The position numbers were made by a program, and so were the translations under genes. Below, one piece after another: positions 19,390 to 27,929 of a DNA stretch of 64,000 bases. Position 1 is the stretch's first letter; every line of letters begins with the position of its first letter. Below the pieces are notes generated by a model, which saw only the letters and a program-made list of their open reading frames with translations, had not been told where the DNA came from and did not search any database. The DNA is from SZUA-430 sp034440355. Its GTDB lineage: Bacteria; Pseudomonadota; Alphaproteobacteria; Micropepsales; Micropepsaceae. The stretch is taken from positions 13,794 through 77,793 of the forward strand of contig JAWXBY010000179.1 of assembly GCA_034440355.1 (NCBI GenBank), in the 5' to 3' direction.

Positions 19390-20247
19390 TCACCGCTTGG
19401 CGCGCTTCTTCGGCGCTGCGGCTTTGGTGGGCTTTGCGGCCTTTGCTGGTTTCTTGGCCTTGGTCGCGCCGCCTCCGCCCTTCAGGCTCGCTTTCAGCGC
19501 GTCCATCAGGTTGATGACGTTGGTGTCCTTCGGCTCTTCGGCGCGGGTGATCTTGTGGCCCTTCTGCTTGCGCTCGATGAGTTCGCGCAGGGCGTCTTCG
19601 TAGCGGTCGTTGAACTCCGACGGGTCGAAGTCGGCTTCTTTCTGGCTGATGATTTTTTCGGCGATCGCGATCATTTCGGGATCGGGGCGCGCGTCGGGGA
19701 TGTCTGAGAAGTAGTCTTTCGTGGCGCGGACTTCGTCGCGCGAGCGCAGGATCGTGGCGACGAGTCCCTTGTCGCGCGGTTCGATCGCGATCAGGCGTTC
19801 GCGGGACGACATCACGATACGGCCTAAGGCGATCTGGCCCGAGCGCTCCATCGCTTCGCGGATGACCACGAAGGGCTCGGCGGCCATCTTGCCGTCGGGC
19901 ACGAGGTAATACGGGTTGTCCCAGTAAAGGCGATCGATGTCGTCGGAGGGGACGAAGGTTTCGATGTCGATCGTCTTCGTGCTCTCGAGTTTGACCGCGT
20001 CGATTTCGTCTTGGGTGACGATGACGTATTCGCCCTTGGCGATCTCGAAGCCTTTGACCAGCGACTTGCGTTCGACCGGTTCTTCCGTTCCGGCATCGAC
20101 CGTGATCATGCGGATGCGGTTGCCCGTCTCCGGATTGATCATGTTGAAATGCACGTCGCCGCGCGGGCTGATCGCGTTGTAGAGCGCGACCGGGCAGGTC
20201 ACGAGGGACAGTTTCAAATGACCCTGCCAAGAGGGACGAGCGGCCAT
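19390..20247 (-). CDS. ku: Bacterial Ku protein (NHEJ end-binding)
   Basis: This 285-aa protein is the homodimeric DNA-end-binding ring of bacterial non-homologous end joining. It opens with RPSWQGHLKLSLVTCPVALY and contains SPRGDVHFNMI and a conserved core. The C-terminus is rich in Lys/Ala/Pro (about 255-285, ending KKRAKR), the variable tail that binds DNA and recruits LigD. ATG 20245-20247 gives the canonical N-terminus. It is directly upstream of ligD. Lysine-rich tails are common in longer Ku proteins of soil bacteria. Confidence 0.97.
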   Translation of the reverse strand: MAARPSWQGHLKLSLVTCPVALYNAISPRGDVHFNMINPETGNRIRMITVDAGTEEPVERKSLVKGFEIAKGEYVIVTQDEIDAVKLESTKTIDIETFVPSDDIDRLYWDNPYYLVPDGKMAAEPFVVIREAMERSGQIALGRIVMSSRERLIAIEPRDKGLVATILRSRDEVRATKDYFSDIPDARPDPEMIAIAEKIISQKEADFDPSEFNDRYEDALRELIERKQKGHKITRAEEPKDTNVINLMDALKASLKGGGGATKAKKPAKAAKPTKAAAPKKRAKR

Positions 20248-20514
20248 GGAAAGAACACCGGTTGCAGGGTGGGAACGCGGATGCTTGTCCGGAGGCTCCC
20301 GGGAACGCAAGCGGAAGTTGTTTAGCGCAGGCGGACTTAAGGATCACTTCCCGGTCATCAGGCCAGCCGGGCCATAGCGACCACACCCCAGGCGACGCCG
20401 CGCCTTCGCAGGTTAACACCAGTGAAACGCGGCGCGGGATTTCTGAAGCGCAAGGTGGAACGGGGGAGGCTGATCGGCGTTTGGATTGATGCGTCCGGCT
20501 TGGAGAAACCAGTC

Positions 20515-20862
20515 ATGCGCCTATCGATCAAGCGACCCCTAAAACTGGTGGCGACCGCAGTGGTGCTGCTGTCCCTGGGCGGCTGCGTCTACTACGACGA
20601 TCCTTACTATTATGAAGGCTATCGGGGCGGTGGCTATTACGGCGGTGGTCCGTACGGCTATTACGACGGGTATTATGATGGCTACTACGGGCCGTATATC
20701 GGTGGGTATTGGGCCAGCGACGGGTACTTCTATTATCGCGACCGCGGGCATCGCTATTACCGCGATCATGGGCGGCATTTCCGGCGCGATCATTTCCGGG
20801 GCGGCAGGCCGTTCCGCGGCGAGCGCGGGTATCGCGGCGGGCGGCGCGGCGGCCGGCACTAA
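20515..20862 (+). CDS. Tyr/Gly/Arg-rich low-complexity lipoprotein
   Basis: This predicted 115-aa lipoprotein has its signal peptide ending at the lipobox LGGC (C23). The mature part consists of repeated Gly-Tyr-Tyr-Asp and Gly-Tyr-Tyr-Gly units (about residues 30-70), then an Arg/His/Gly-rich tail. Such low-complexity envelope lipoproteins are common in alphaproteobacteria and have no defined function; metal binding by the His/Asp/Tyr content is only a guess. ATG 20515 has GGAG nine bases upstream. It is divergent from the Ku gene. Confidence 0.75.
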   Translation: MRLSIKRPLKLVATAVVLLSLGGCVYYDDPYYYEGYRGGGYYGGGPYGYYDGYYDGYYGPYIGGYWASDGYFYYRDRGHRYYRDHGRHFRRDHFRGGRPFRGERGYRGGRRGGRH

Positions 20863-20929
20863 GCGAGTTGACCGCTTCCGTTTTGCGTGAGATTGCCTCA
20901 GTGCAATTCATGCAAACGGGAGACGTACC

Positions 20930-21127
20930 ATGGACCTCTACACGAAATCGGTGCTGACGGTGATCGCCGTGGCGCTTGTTGTGCTGTGCGCGCAGAACAT
21001 GACGATGAGCGCGCAGGCGGGCGCGGACACCGTGCAGAAGGTCACGATCTGCGTCGAGAGCGGTTCGCCGGCTGCGTATGTTTGCAACTACGGCGCGGGT
21101 GACCGGCCGTTGAAGCTCACGCACTAG
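20930..21127 (+). CDS. 65-aa exported small protein, unknown function
   Basis: The product begins MDLYTKSVLTVIAVALVVLCAQ, an uncleaved membrane anchor or a signal peptide. A short hydrophilic domain follows with one Cys pair (TICVES and YVCNYG) that could form a disulfide. The start ATG 20930 has GGAGA six bases upstream. Similar short proteins with one membrane helix and a conserved Cys pair are widespread in alphaproteobacteria. It is on the same strand as the Tyr-rich lipoprotein gene. Confidence 0.7.
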   Translation: MDLYTKSVLTVIAVALVVLCAQNMTMSAQAGADTVQKVTICVESGSPAAYVCNYGAGDRPLKLTH

Positions 21128-21137
21128 GGTCGCCGTC

Positions 21138-21492
21138 ATTACGCCGGCGCCTATCAAGTCTCAGATTACGATCGACGATTTAGCGAAGATCGATGTGCGC
21201 GTGGGCACGATCGTATCGGTGCATGACGTTGATGGCTCGCGGAAGCTCGTGCGGCTGGCTGTCGATTTCGGCGACGCCGTCCGCAATGTCGTTGCCGGGT
21301 TGAAAGGCGAGCGTGCCGATGTCGGTGCGCTTGCCGGGCGGCAAGCGCTGTTCGTCGTTAACATGGCGCCGCGGACGATGGCGGGTGTCGTGTCCGAGGC
21401 GATGCTGTTCGATATCGGTTATGCCGACGGGATTACACCGGTGCTCGCGGTGCCTGAGGCGGTCGTGCCGAACGGCGTGCGGGCGGGTTTAG
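21138..21492 (+). CDS. tRNA-binding OB-fold protein (CsaA/EMAP-II type), probable ATT start and 3' indel
   Basis: The 117-codon stretch from ATT 21138 to 21488 encodes a compact tRNA_bind domain. It opens ITIDDLAKIDVRVGTIV and has NMAPRTMAGVVSEAML and VPNGVRAG at the end, as in stand-alone CsaA-like proteins that bind tRNA or act as chaperones. No ATG/GTG/TTG precedes the domain; the only GTG (21195) falls inside its first strand. ATT 21138 with AGGG 8 bases upstream is the best start. In the given sequence the frame runs on to 21797, but a single-base loss in the G run at 21481-21487 would stop it at TAG 21490-21492. That coincides with the convergent gene's end, so I treat the run-on as an indel effect. 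Confidence 0.55.
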
Positions 21493-21773
21493 TCGAGTGC
21501 GACGGCGAAGCAGTGGGTTTCGCCGGTCTCGCAATCCGTCACGGCGATGTTCGCCGACGGTTTGTCGTGCGTCGCGCAGGTTTCAGCGAAAGCGAGCGCG
21601 GCTTGCAGGAAGTCTTCCGCTTCGACGGCCTCCGTGCAGGCCGAGCCGTCGCTCAGCTGCGCCACGAAGCGGCGTGTCAGTTCGGGTTTGATCGGCCGGC
21701 CCTTGATGGGGCGGAGGGGTTCGTAACCGGCCTTGGGTACGGCGACGCGGCGGTCACGGGCGACAGCGGGCAT
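21489..21773 (-). CDS. Conserved small protein (DUF5961-like)
   Basis: The 94-aa product starts at ATG 21771-21773, with GAAGG upstream, and ends at TAA 21489-21491. Its second half (EAEDFLQAALAFAETC, then VTDCETGETHCFAVALD) follows the pattern I associate with the alphaproteobacterial DUF5961 family, though this was not tested. Function is unknown. It is convergent with the tRNA-binding gene, and the stop codons nearly coincide. The opposite strand also has an open frame here, but its translation is not protein-like. Confidence 0.6.
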   Translation of the reverse strand: MPAVARDRRVAVPKAGYEPLRPIKGRPIKPELTRRFVAQLSDGSACTEAVEAEDFLQAALAFAETCATHDKPSANIAVTDCETGETHCFAVALD

Positions 21774-21828
21774 TGCACACAACCTTCAACTGAGTAGCCT
21801 GAAGCCCGACAGCAACGCGGCGGGACTC

Positions 21829-22386
21829 ATGGCGGACAAGCGAATCACTTCGCGTACGAAAGTCTACATTACGCGAATCGGCGTGCGAGACTGGCTGGTG
21901 GCGGTCGATAGTCAGAAGGCGGCGCTGAAGGCCTGGGACGTTCGCCGGGACCTGTTTGGCGAGGGGGCGGCGCGTGTAACCGACGATCCCACGCACGTGA
22001 AATTGGCCATGCGGACGCCCGGGGTGCCCGTGGCCGCGCCGGGGCAGGCGACCCTGCCGCTGGAGGGCGGGAGCAAGGAGCGGAAGAAGGCCAGGGCCGC
22101 GCCGCCGGAAAAGCCCTCGAATGTCGTCGCCTTTCCGGCGCATCGCCGGTCGGATGTTGAACGGCCTAAGCCGCCTGCGAAGCCCGTTGCCGATCGTTCC
22201 AAGCTCGAAGCGGCGGAGCGGGAATTGCGGGAGTTCGAGCGTGAGGCGCCGAAGGGGCGTGCTGCGATCGAGAAGCGCTTGCGTGCGGTGCAAAGTGAGC
22301 TGGACGCTTTTGACGGCGAGACCGGTCGGCGGCGTGAGCGGTTGGCCAAGCGGGTGGAGCGGGAGCGCGCGGCGCTGGACGACTGA
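21829..22386 (+). CDS. Conserved hypothetical protein with C-terminal coiled coil
   Basis: This 185-aa protein has a compact N-terminal region (MADKRITSRTKVYITRIG through DLFGEGAA) and a Pro/Ala-rich linker at about 62-110. Residues 120-185 form a strongly charged predicted coiled coil. The N-terminal part looks folded and conserved; the sequence VRDWLVAVDSQKAALKAWDVRRDLF suggests a small helical domain. No signal peptide is present, so it is probably cytoplasmic. No function can be assigned. ATG 21829 was chosen over the track start at 21733 because the domain begins here. Confidence 0.68.
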   Translation: MADKRITSRTKVYITRIGVRDWLVAVDSQKAALKAWDVRRDLFGEGAARVTDDPTHVKLAMRTPGVPVAAPGQATLPLEGGSKERKKARAAPPEKPSNVVAFPAHRRSDVERPKPPAKPVADRSKLEAAERELREFEREAPKGRAAIEKRLRAVQSELDAFDGETGRRRERLAKRVERERAALDD

Positions 22387-22503
22387 CGGTTATTCGGTCG
22401 CAGGGGTGGTGTGCGTTGGCGCTCTTCCCTCATGCCGCGCTTGCGGGATTAATTCCGTGCAGATTGCGCGGTTCACGCGCGATCAGAAAAAGGATCACGA
22501 GAG

Positions 22504-23121
22504 ATGAAACGTCTTCCCGTTGCTTTCGCCGCGGTCGTTGCCGCGTGCGTGCTGGTGCTCGCGGCGTGCGGGCCCGGCGGTCATGAGGCCGATGAAGCGG
22601 CCATCCGCGAAATCAATAAAGCCTGGCAGGACAAGATCGTCGCCAAAGACGCCGCGTCGATCGCGCAGAACTATGCCGAGGATGCGCAGTTCTTGCCCCC
22701 GAACGCTCCGAAGGCGGTCGGGCGCGAAGCGATCCAGAAAGGCTGGTCCGAGATGTTCGCGATCCCCGGCGTAGCGCTGACCTTTGAATCCGAGAAGATC
22801 GTGTTCGCCAAGAGCGGCGATCTGGCGGTCGACATTGCGACCTACAAGTTCTCGATGGGTGAGGGGGCAGCGATCGTCAACGACAGTGGCAAATCCGTCG
22901 TGACGTGGACGAAGCGCGACGGGAAGTGGCAGGTGTTGACCGACATGTTCTCAAGCGATTTGCCGGCCGCGCCGCCGCCAGCGCCTGCTGCAGCACCTGT
23001 GCCGGATGTCGTGCCTGCGCCGGTCGACGGTGCAACGCCGCCGGCGACACCGGAAGGGACCACGCCCGCGCCGGCGACGCCCGCAACACCTGCGCCCGCG
23101 ACGCCACCGGGGACACCTTAA
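22504..23121 (+). CDS. Lipoprotein with SnoaL/DUF4440-like domain
   Basis: This 205-aa predicted lipoprotein has a lipobox at LAAC (C22). The mature NTF2-like domain (about 30-150) contains AIREINKAWQDKIVAKDAAS, YAEDAQFLPP and a terminal WTKRDGKWQVLTDMF strand, all typical of DUF4440/YybH-type SnoaL-like proteins. The last 50 residues are Pro/Ala/Thr-rich low complexity and may extend into the periplasm. Enzymatic function is not established for most members. A strong hairpin terminator follows at 23130-23164. Confidence 0.85.
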   Translation: MKRLPVAFAAVVAACVLVLAACGPGGHEADEAAIREINKAWQDKIVAKDAASIAQNYAEDAQFLPPNAPKAVGREAIQKGWSEMFAIPGVALTFESEKIVFAKSGDLAVDIATYKFSMGEGAAIVNDSGKSVVTWTKRDGKWQVLTDMFSSDLPAAPPPAPAAAPVPDVVPAPVDGATPPATPEGTTPAPATPATPAPATPPGTP

Positions 23122-23129
23122 CCGTCTGA

Positions 23130-23164
23130 GCGCCTCGTTCTCTTCGGTGAGAACGGGGCGCTTT
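23130..23164 (+). terminator. Rho-independent terminator after the SnoaL-like lipoprotein
   Basis: A 13-bp stem (left arm 23130-23142, right arm 23149-23161, one G-T wobble) closes a six-base loop TTCGGT and is followed by three Ts and a T-rich stretch. It starts 8 bases after the stop codon at 23121. Confidence 0.8.
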
Positions 23165-23314
23165 CAGTTTGATGCGGTCATCTTTGTCGCGAAGTGTAAC
23201 GCGCGGCTGATTTGCGCGAGCCAATTCGACGCAGTGCCTGTTCGCCGTGGCACTAATTCAGCGCGAGAGCGTTTAGCGCTGTGAGTTCCTCCAACAAAAA
23301 TAGGCGAACGACGG

Positions 23315-24292
23315 ATGAATCGCGGTTCAGCTTTGATTATTGCCTTGTCGCTGATGAGCGGTACGGCGGCGATGGCACAACCTGGTGGTCAAGGGGCGCC
23401 CGGTCCACAGCCGTCTTGCGGTCAGCCCGGTCAGCCTGCGTGTCCTGCCGGTCAGCAGCCGGGTCAGCGACCCGATGGCGACCGCGGTGATCGTGGCGAC
23501 CGCGGTGATCGCGGCGACGGCCAGCCGGGTCAACCCACGCCGCGCGTGCCGGGCGGACCGGATGCGGATCGACCTGCTGCAGCGCCGCCTCCCGGTGCAA
23601 CGTCTGAGCGTCCCGGTTTCAATCGCGACGGACGGCGTTGGTCGAGGGGCCAGCGCGTGCCGGCGCAGTATCGCGACAAGCGTTATATCGTGACGGATTG
23701 GCGCCGCAACAATTTGCGTCAGCCGCCGCGCGGCTATCAGTGGATCTGTCAGCCGGACGGGAATTGCTTCCTGGTCTCGCAGCGCAACGGCGAAATTCGC
23801 GAAACGCGCTTCCGCGACGACCGCGAGAACAATTGGCGCCGCCGCTATTCGCGTTCGTACACCTATAACGACGACGTCTATTACAGCGAATGCCGCGATC
23901 GTCCGGATCCGGCCGGCGTTATCGCCGGCGGCATCATCGGTGGGTTGTTGGGCCGTGCGCTCGGCAACAACGACGGCGGCTCGACGGTGGCCGGCGTGAT
24001 CATCGGCGGTGCGCTGGGCGCGACGCTGACGCGCGACATGGACTGCGACGATCGCAGTTATGCGTACAAGTCGTATTACAGCGCGTTGAACAGCGGTCGG
24101 GCCGGGACGGTCTATCGCTGGAGCAATCCGCGCAACGGCCGCCGCGGTGAATTCCGCGTGCGCAGCTACTACTACGATCAGGACGGTTTCGCTTGCGCGA
24201 ACTACCAGAACGTCACGTTCTACCCGAACCGCCGTCAGGTGCGCGGGCAGGCGTGCCGTCAGCCGAACGGCGCCTGGGTGTTCATCAGCTAG
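23315..24292 (+). CDS. RcnB-like / glycine-zipper envelope protein with collagen-like segment
   Basis: This 325-aa exported protein combines several parts. After a signal peptide (AMA/QP) comes a Gly/Pro/Gln-rich region with Gly-Asp-Arg repeats (residues 55-67). Next is an RcnB-type segment (VPAQYRDKRYIVTDWR, then LRQPPRGYQWIC), seen in periplasmic nickel/cobalt-homeostasis proteins. A glycine-zipper stretch follows (GVIAGGIIGGLLGRALG and VAGVIIGGALGATL, about 200-240). The C-terminal Tyr/Arg-rich domain of about 85 residues has paired cysteines and recalls 17-kDa surface-antigen-type proteins. Each piece is known; the combination is unusual. Metal handling or outer-membrane association are possibilities only. 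Confidence 0.75.
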   Translation: MNRGSALIIALSLMSGTAAMAQPGGQGAPGPQPSCGQPGQPACPAGQQPGQRPDGDRGDRGDRGDRGDGQPGQPTPRVPGGPDADRPAAAPPPGATSERPGFNRDGRRWSRGQRVPAQYRDKRYIVTDWRRNNLRQPPRGYQWICQPDGNCFLVSQRNGEIRETRFRDDRENNWRRRYSRSYTYNDDVYYSECRDRPDPAGVIAGGIIGGLLGRALGNNDGGSTVAGVIIGGALGATLTRDMDCDDRSYAYKSYYSALNSGRAGTVYRWSNPRNGRRGEFRVRSYYYDQDGFACANYQNVTFYPNRRQVRGQACRQPNGAWVFIS

Positions 24293-24314
24293 ATCGTTAG
24301 AATTGCTTGCCAAG

Positions 24315-24344
24315 CGGCGGCCCTCATCGGCCGCCGTTTTTTTT
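24315..24344 (+). terminator. Strong rho-independent terminator
   Basis: A perfect 8-bp G/C stem (24315-24322 with 24329-24336) and a six-base loop are followed by eight Ts at 24337-24344. It lies 22 bases after the stop of the RcnB-like gene and is one of the clearest terminators in the window. Confidence 0.92.
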
Positions 24345-24452
24345 GTGCCCGGCATGGCCCGGGTTCGCCGCGAGGCGCCGAGAGGGCGGACAGGATCGCT
24401 CTTTCTTGGCTAGAGTCGGTGCGGTAACTTCGACTTCCGAGGGAGATGCACC

Positions 24453-25694
24453 ATGGACAGTATCGAGACGCCCGACATCGTCGTAGTCGGCGGCGGCATT
24501 GCGGGCGGCGCGTTTTCGGCGGTGATGGCGCGGGCGGGGCATTCGGTGTTGATGCTCGAGATCACGGAGCGGCACCGCGACGTCGTGCGCGGCGAGTGGC
24601 TGGCGCCGTGGGGCGTGATAGAGGCGCAGCGGCTTGGGCTTTACGATCTCTATCGGTCGCATGGCGCGCATCACTTGAAGCGTCACATCAGCTATGACGA
24701 GGACGTCGACCGTACCGAGGCGGAAGCCAAGGCGATGGCGTTCGAGGCGATTATTCCGGGCGGGCTTGGGCCGTTGACGATCGGACATCCGCGGTTGTGC
24801 GGAATTTTGGACGATGCCGCCGTCGCTGCAGGGGCGCGGTTTGTGCGCGGCGTGCGCAAGACGCATGTGACGCCGGGCGACCGGCCGACGGTGACGTTCG
24901 AGCATCAAGGCGTTGCGCATGAGATCAAACCGCGCCTCGTCGTTGCCGCCGACGGGCGGCATGGCAAGACGGTGCAGCAGATGGGGTTCAAGGTCGAAAG
25001 CGATCCGCCGCATCATTGGTTCTCAGGGATGCTTGTCGAGAACGCGCATGGATGGCCGGACGATCTGCAGTCGATCGGCGTTGCGGGCGACATGAACTAC
25101 TTCATCTTTCCGCAGGGCGGCGGCAAGGCGCGGCTCTATCAAGGCGTGGCGCTGGATCAGAAGGCGCGCTTCATGGGCGATGATGCGCCGCAGCGGTTTG
25201 TCGAAGGATTTCGACTTGCGTGCTTACCCGATGACGGCGCGGCGATCGTGGACTCCAAACCCGCGAGCCAGTGTTTCGTCTATCCGAACAACGACACGTG
25301 GATCGACGTTCCCGTCGGGCCTGGTGTTATCGCGATCGGTGATGCGGCGGGACACAACGATCCGACGATCGGGCAGGGGCTTTCCGTCTCGCATCGCGAC
25401 GTGCGCGTCGTGAGCGATATTTTGAACGCGAACAATGATTGGTCGCCGGCCGCACTTGCGCCGTACGCGGAGGAACGGCGTGAGCGGATGCGGCGGCTGC
25501 GGTTGTCGGGACGGTTGCCCGCGGTGCGTGACTGCGAGTTCGACGCGGCGGGACGAGCGCGGCGTGAGCGGCTGCGCGGGAAGTTCATGGTCGATCCGCT
25601 CATCACGGGGCTGGCGCTTGCGACGTTGATCGGACCGGAGAATGTGCCTGCAGAAATTTTCGACGCGCGGGCATTGGAAGCTGCGCTTGGCTAA
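24453..25694 (+). CDS. FAD-dependent monooxygenase (PHBH fold)
   Basis: The 413-aa protein is a class A flavoprotein monooxygenase or related oxidoreductase. It has an N-terminal dinucleotide-binding GGGIAGG motif (13-19), a DG motif (AADGRHG, near 170) and the GD motif AIGDAAGHNDPTIGQGL, which binds the FAD pyrophosphate and ribose. These three together define the p-hydroxybenzoate hydroxylase fold used for aromatic hydroxylation, ubiquinone synthesis or antibiotic inactivation. The substrate cannot be told. It is monocistronic, after a strong terminator and before a 221-bp spacer. Confidence 0.87.
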   Translation: MDSIETPDIVVVGGGIAGGAFSAVMARAGHSVLMLEITERHRDVVRGEWLAPWGVIEAQRLGLYDLYRSHGAHHLKRHISYDEDVDRTEAEAKAMAFEAIIPGGLGPLTIGHPRLCGILDDAAVAAGARFVRGVRKTHVTPGDRPTVTFEHQGVAHEIKPRLVVAADGRHGKTVQQMGFKVESDPPHHWFSGMLVENAHGWPDDLQSIGVAGDMNYFIFPQGGGKARLYQGVALDQKARFMGDDAPQRFVEGFRLACLPDDGAAIVDSKPASQCFVYPNNDTWIDVPVGPGVIAIGDAAGHNDPTIGQGLSVSHRDVRVVSDILNANNDWSPAALAPYAEERRERMRRLRLSGRLPAVRDCEFDAAGRARRERLRGKFMVDPLITGLALATLIGPENVPAEIFDARALEAALG

Positions 25695-25915
25695 ATCGCC
25701 GTGCGGCCAGCCGGTTCCCGATAGTTCCGTGGGAACTTTATCCCCGCGGACGTGGAGTCTGCCCTGATCTCGCGGACTGGTTGTCGCCAGAGCACATGAG
25801 TGCGTTGTCTCTGCAACAACTGGGATCAACTCACAACTCGACGGAACGCATTCGCTGAAACAGGATTATGGTCGAGCGGTTGCGCGTAAAATTTTGAACT
25901 GGGGGGGTTCATCAC

Positions 25916-26980
25916 ATGACAATCAGAACAGTGCTGCTTGGTGCCGTCGCGTCTCTGGCATTGGCCGGATCGGCGAGCGCGGCGAATTTCCACGGCTGGT
26001 ACGTCAGCTTGGAAGCGGGCGTGAATTTTGTCAGCGACGCGGATGTCGACAACGACACGATTGATCCGACGTTTCTTGGGGGCTTCCCGCCGACGACCGC
26101 GAGTTTCGACACCGGGTGGGCAGGCATGCTCTCCATGGGCCATTCGTGGGGTGACCTTCGCGCGGAAGTCGAACTCGCCTATCGCGCCAACGATCTCGAA
26201 AGCTTTAACGTGCAAGGCACCGAGTTCAGCGGCGGCGTGTTCGAAGAATTCGCGGTGATGGGCAACCTTCTGTACGACTGGCGCCTGGGCGATCGCTGGT
26301 CGCTGTCGCTGGGCGGCGGCATCGGTATGGATCAGATCCATTACGACAACGAAAGCGGTTGGCACACCGTCCCCATCCGCGACGTGGAGTGGGTATTTGC
26401 CTGGCAATTGATCGCCGGCTTCAACTACGAGATCGACAATCAGAATTCGCTGTTCGTGAACTATCGCTACTTCAACGCCGGCGATGCCGAGTTCACGGAA
26501 GTGGACGGGTTGGGCGATGTGCACAACGACTCGTATGACGACATCACGAAGCACGCGGTTACGATCGGCTGGCGGCACGACTTGATCGAGGATGAGACAC
26601 CGGCCGAGCCGGCGCCGCCGGTGGAAGCATCACCGCCGCCACCGCCGCCGGTACGCAACTTCGTCATCTATTTCGACGCAGGCAAATGCAACCTGTCCGG
26701 CGAAGCGGACGCGGTGTTGAGCGAGGCGGCGTCGTCGGCGAAAGCGACGGGAAGCGCTTCGGTGCGCGTCGTCGGTCACACCGACACGGCGGGCGCGGGC
26801 GGCGCCAACCAGAAGCTGTCCGAATGCCGTGCGGATGCCGCGAAGTCGAACCTGGTCAGCAAGGGTATTCCGGCCGGTTCGATCGCGGCCTCGGGCCGCG
26901 GCGAAGCTGAACCCGCGGTACAGGCCGGCGACGGTGTGCGCGAGCCGCAGAACAACCGCGTGGTCATCGACCTGCAGTAA
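25916..26980 (+). CDS. OmpA family protein with N-terminal beta barrel
   Basis: This 354-aa outer-membrane protein has a signal peptide ending SASA, an eight-stranded barrel (mature start NFHGWYVSLEAGVNFVSD, to about residue 225), a Pro-rich linker (PAPPVEASPPPPPPV) and an OmpA peptidoglycan-binding domain (about 240-354). That domain contains FVIYFDAGKCNL, the conserved GHTDTAG loop and NNRVVIDL, whose Asp and Arg bind diaminopimelate. It tethers the outer membrane to the wall. The barrel resembles that of the protein at 10673. ATG 25916 has a GGGGGG run ten bases upstream. A terminator follows at 27008-27040. Confidence 0.93.
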   Translation: MTIRTVLLGAVASLALAGSASAANFHGWYVSLEAGVNFVSDADVDNDTIDPTFLGGFPPTTASFDTGWAGMLSMGHSWGDLRAEVELAYRANDLESFNVQGTEFSGGVFEEFAVMGNLLYDWRLGDRWSLSLGGGIGMDQIHYDNESGWHTVPIRDVEWVFAWQLIAGFNYEIDNQNSLFVNYRYFNAGDAEFTEVDGLGDVHNDSYDDITKHAVTIGWRHDLIEDETPAEPAPPVEASPPPPPPVRNFVIYFDAGKCNLSGEADAVLSEAASSAKATGSASVRVVGHTDTAGAGGANQKLSECRADAAKSNLVSKGIPAGSIAASGRGEAEPAVQAGDGVREPQNNRVVIDLQ

Positions 26981-27007
26981 GGCACGTTGTCGAACGTAGT
27001 GACGCTA

Positions 27008-27040
27008 AGGGCGGAGCGAAAGCTTCGCCCTCAATCTTTT
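27008..27040. terminator. Hairpin terminator between convergent genes
   Basis: A 10-bp stem (27008-27017 with 27022-27031, one G-T pair) closed by a GAAA tetraloop is followed by a CAATCTTTT tract. It sits between the OmpA gene and the convergent metallo-hydrolase gene. The T tract serves the + strand best. Confidence 0.8.
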
Positions 27041-27047
27041 GCGCTGG

Positions 27048-27782
27048 TCAGGTGTAGCGCTTCGACGTCTTCTGATCGAAGTCGTTGGGCGCGGTCTTCT
27101 GCGCGCCGGCATATCCCGTCAGGCTGTCCGCCACGAAGGGGTTGGTCTGGCGTTCGCGACCGAAGGTGGATGTCGGGCCGTGTCCGGGGACGAACGTCAT
27201 GTCGTCGCCCAGCGGCCAGAGTTTGCCGGTGATCGAGTCGATCAGTTGCTGGTGGTTGCCGCGCGGGAAGTCGGTGCGGCCGATCGAGCCTGCGAACAGA
27301 ACGTCGCCGACGAAGGCGATCCTGGCTGCCCTGTTGTGGATCACGACGTGGCCGGGCGTGTGTCCCGGCGTGTGCGCGACGTCGAATTTAACGCCTTCGA
27401 GTTCGAGCGTGTCGCCGTCTTCCAGGTAGCGGTCCGGCGTGACGTTGCGGCCGCCCGTGATGCCGTAGCGGCGTGAACTGTCTTCGATCTGGTCCAGCCA
27501 GAACTGGTCGTCCCGGTGCGGGCCCTCGACAGCGACGCCGGTGCGTTGGCGCAGGTCGGCGGCGGCCCCCGCATGGTCCAGGTGGCCGTGGGTCAGCCAG
27601 ATGCGTTTCAGCGTGAGGCCGAAATGGGCGAGGGCGCCCAGCAACTTGTCGATGTCGCCGCCGGGATCGACGAACGCGGCGTGCTTCGTCGCCGTGTCCC
27701 AGATGAGCGAGCAATTCTGCTGCAGCGGCGTGACCGGCACGATGCGGATTTGCAGTTTTGGCTCGGGCGCGTTCTGGCTCAT
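27048..27782 (-). CDS. Metallo-beta-lactamase-fold hydrolase (glyoxalase II-like)
   Basis: The 244-aa cytosolic hydrolase carries the zinc motif THGHLDHAG, with the later ligands visible in HTPGHTPGHVV and FVGDVLFAGSIGR and the terminal FVPGHGPTS. These features place it among MBL-fold hydroxyacylglutathione hydrolase-like proteins rather than beta-lactamases. ATG 27780-27782 was chosen because a longer open frame upstream (to 28583) is antisense to the next gene and not coding-like. A thioester substrate is likely but unproven. Confidence 0.9.
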   Translation of the reverse strand: MSQNAPEPKLQIRIVPVTPLQQNCSLIWDTATKHAAFVDPGGDIDKLLGALAHFGLTLKRIWLTHGHLDHAGAAADLRQRTGVAVEGPHRDDQFWLDQIEDSSRRYGITGGRNVTPDRYLEDGDTLELEGVKFDVAHTPGHTPGHVVIHNRAARIAFVGDVLFAGSIGRTDFPRGNHQQLIDSITGKLWPLGDDMTFVPGHGPTSTFGRERQTNPFVADSLTGYAGAQKTAPNDFDQKTSKRYT

Positions 27783-27929
27783 GCCACTTCGATGGCAATT
27801 TCCGACGGGTCGCGCAAGGCCGGGCGTCAACCCCACCGACATTGGTCGCGTCATTTCTTTGGGGCGGCGTGTAAGAGCCGCGGGTGACCGGAGACTATTT
27901 CTCCAACGACGTTCGTTCTTGGGGGAGAG

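Noticed and set aside
21493..21797. Extension of the tRNA-binding frame beyond residue 117
   Set aside because: Antisense to a more convincing small gene and not part of the domain; likely from a single-base indel.
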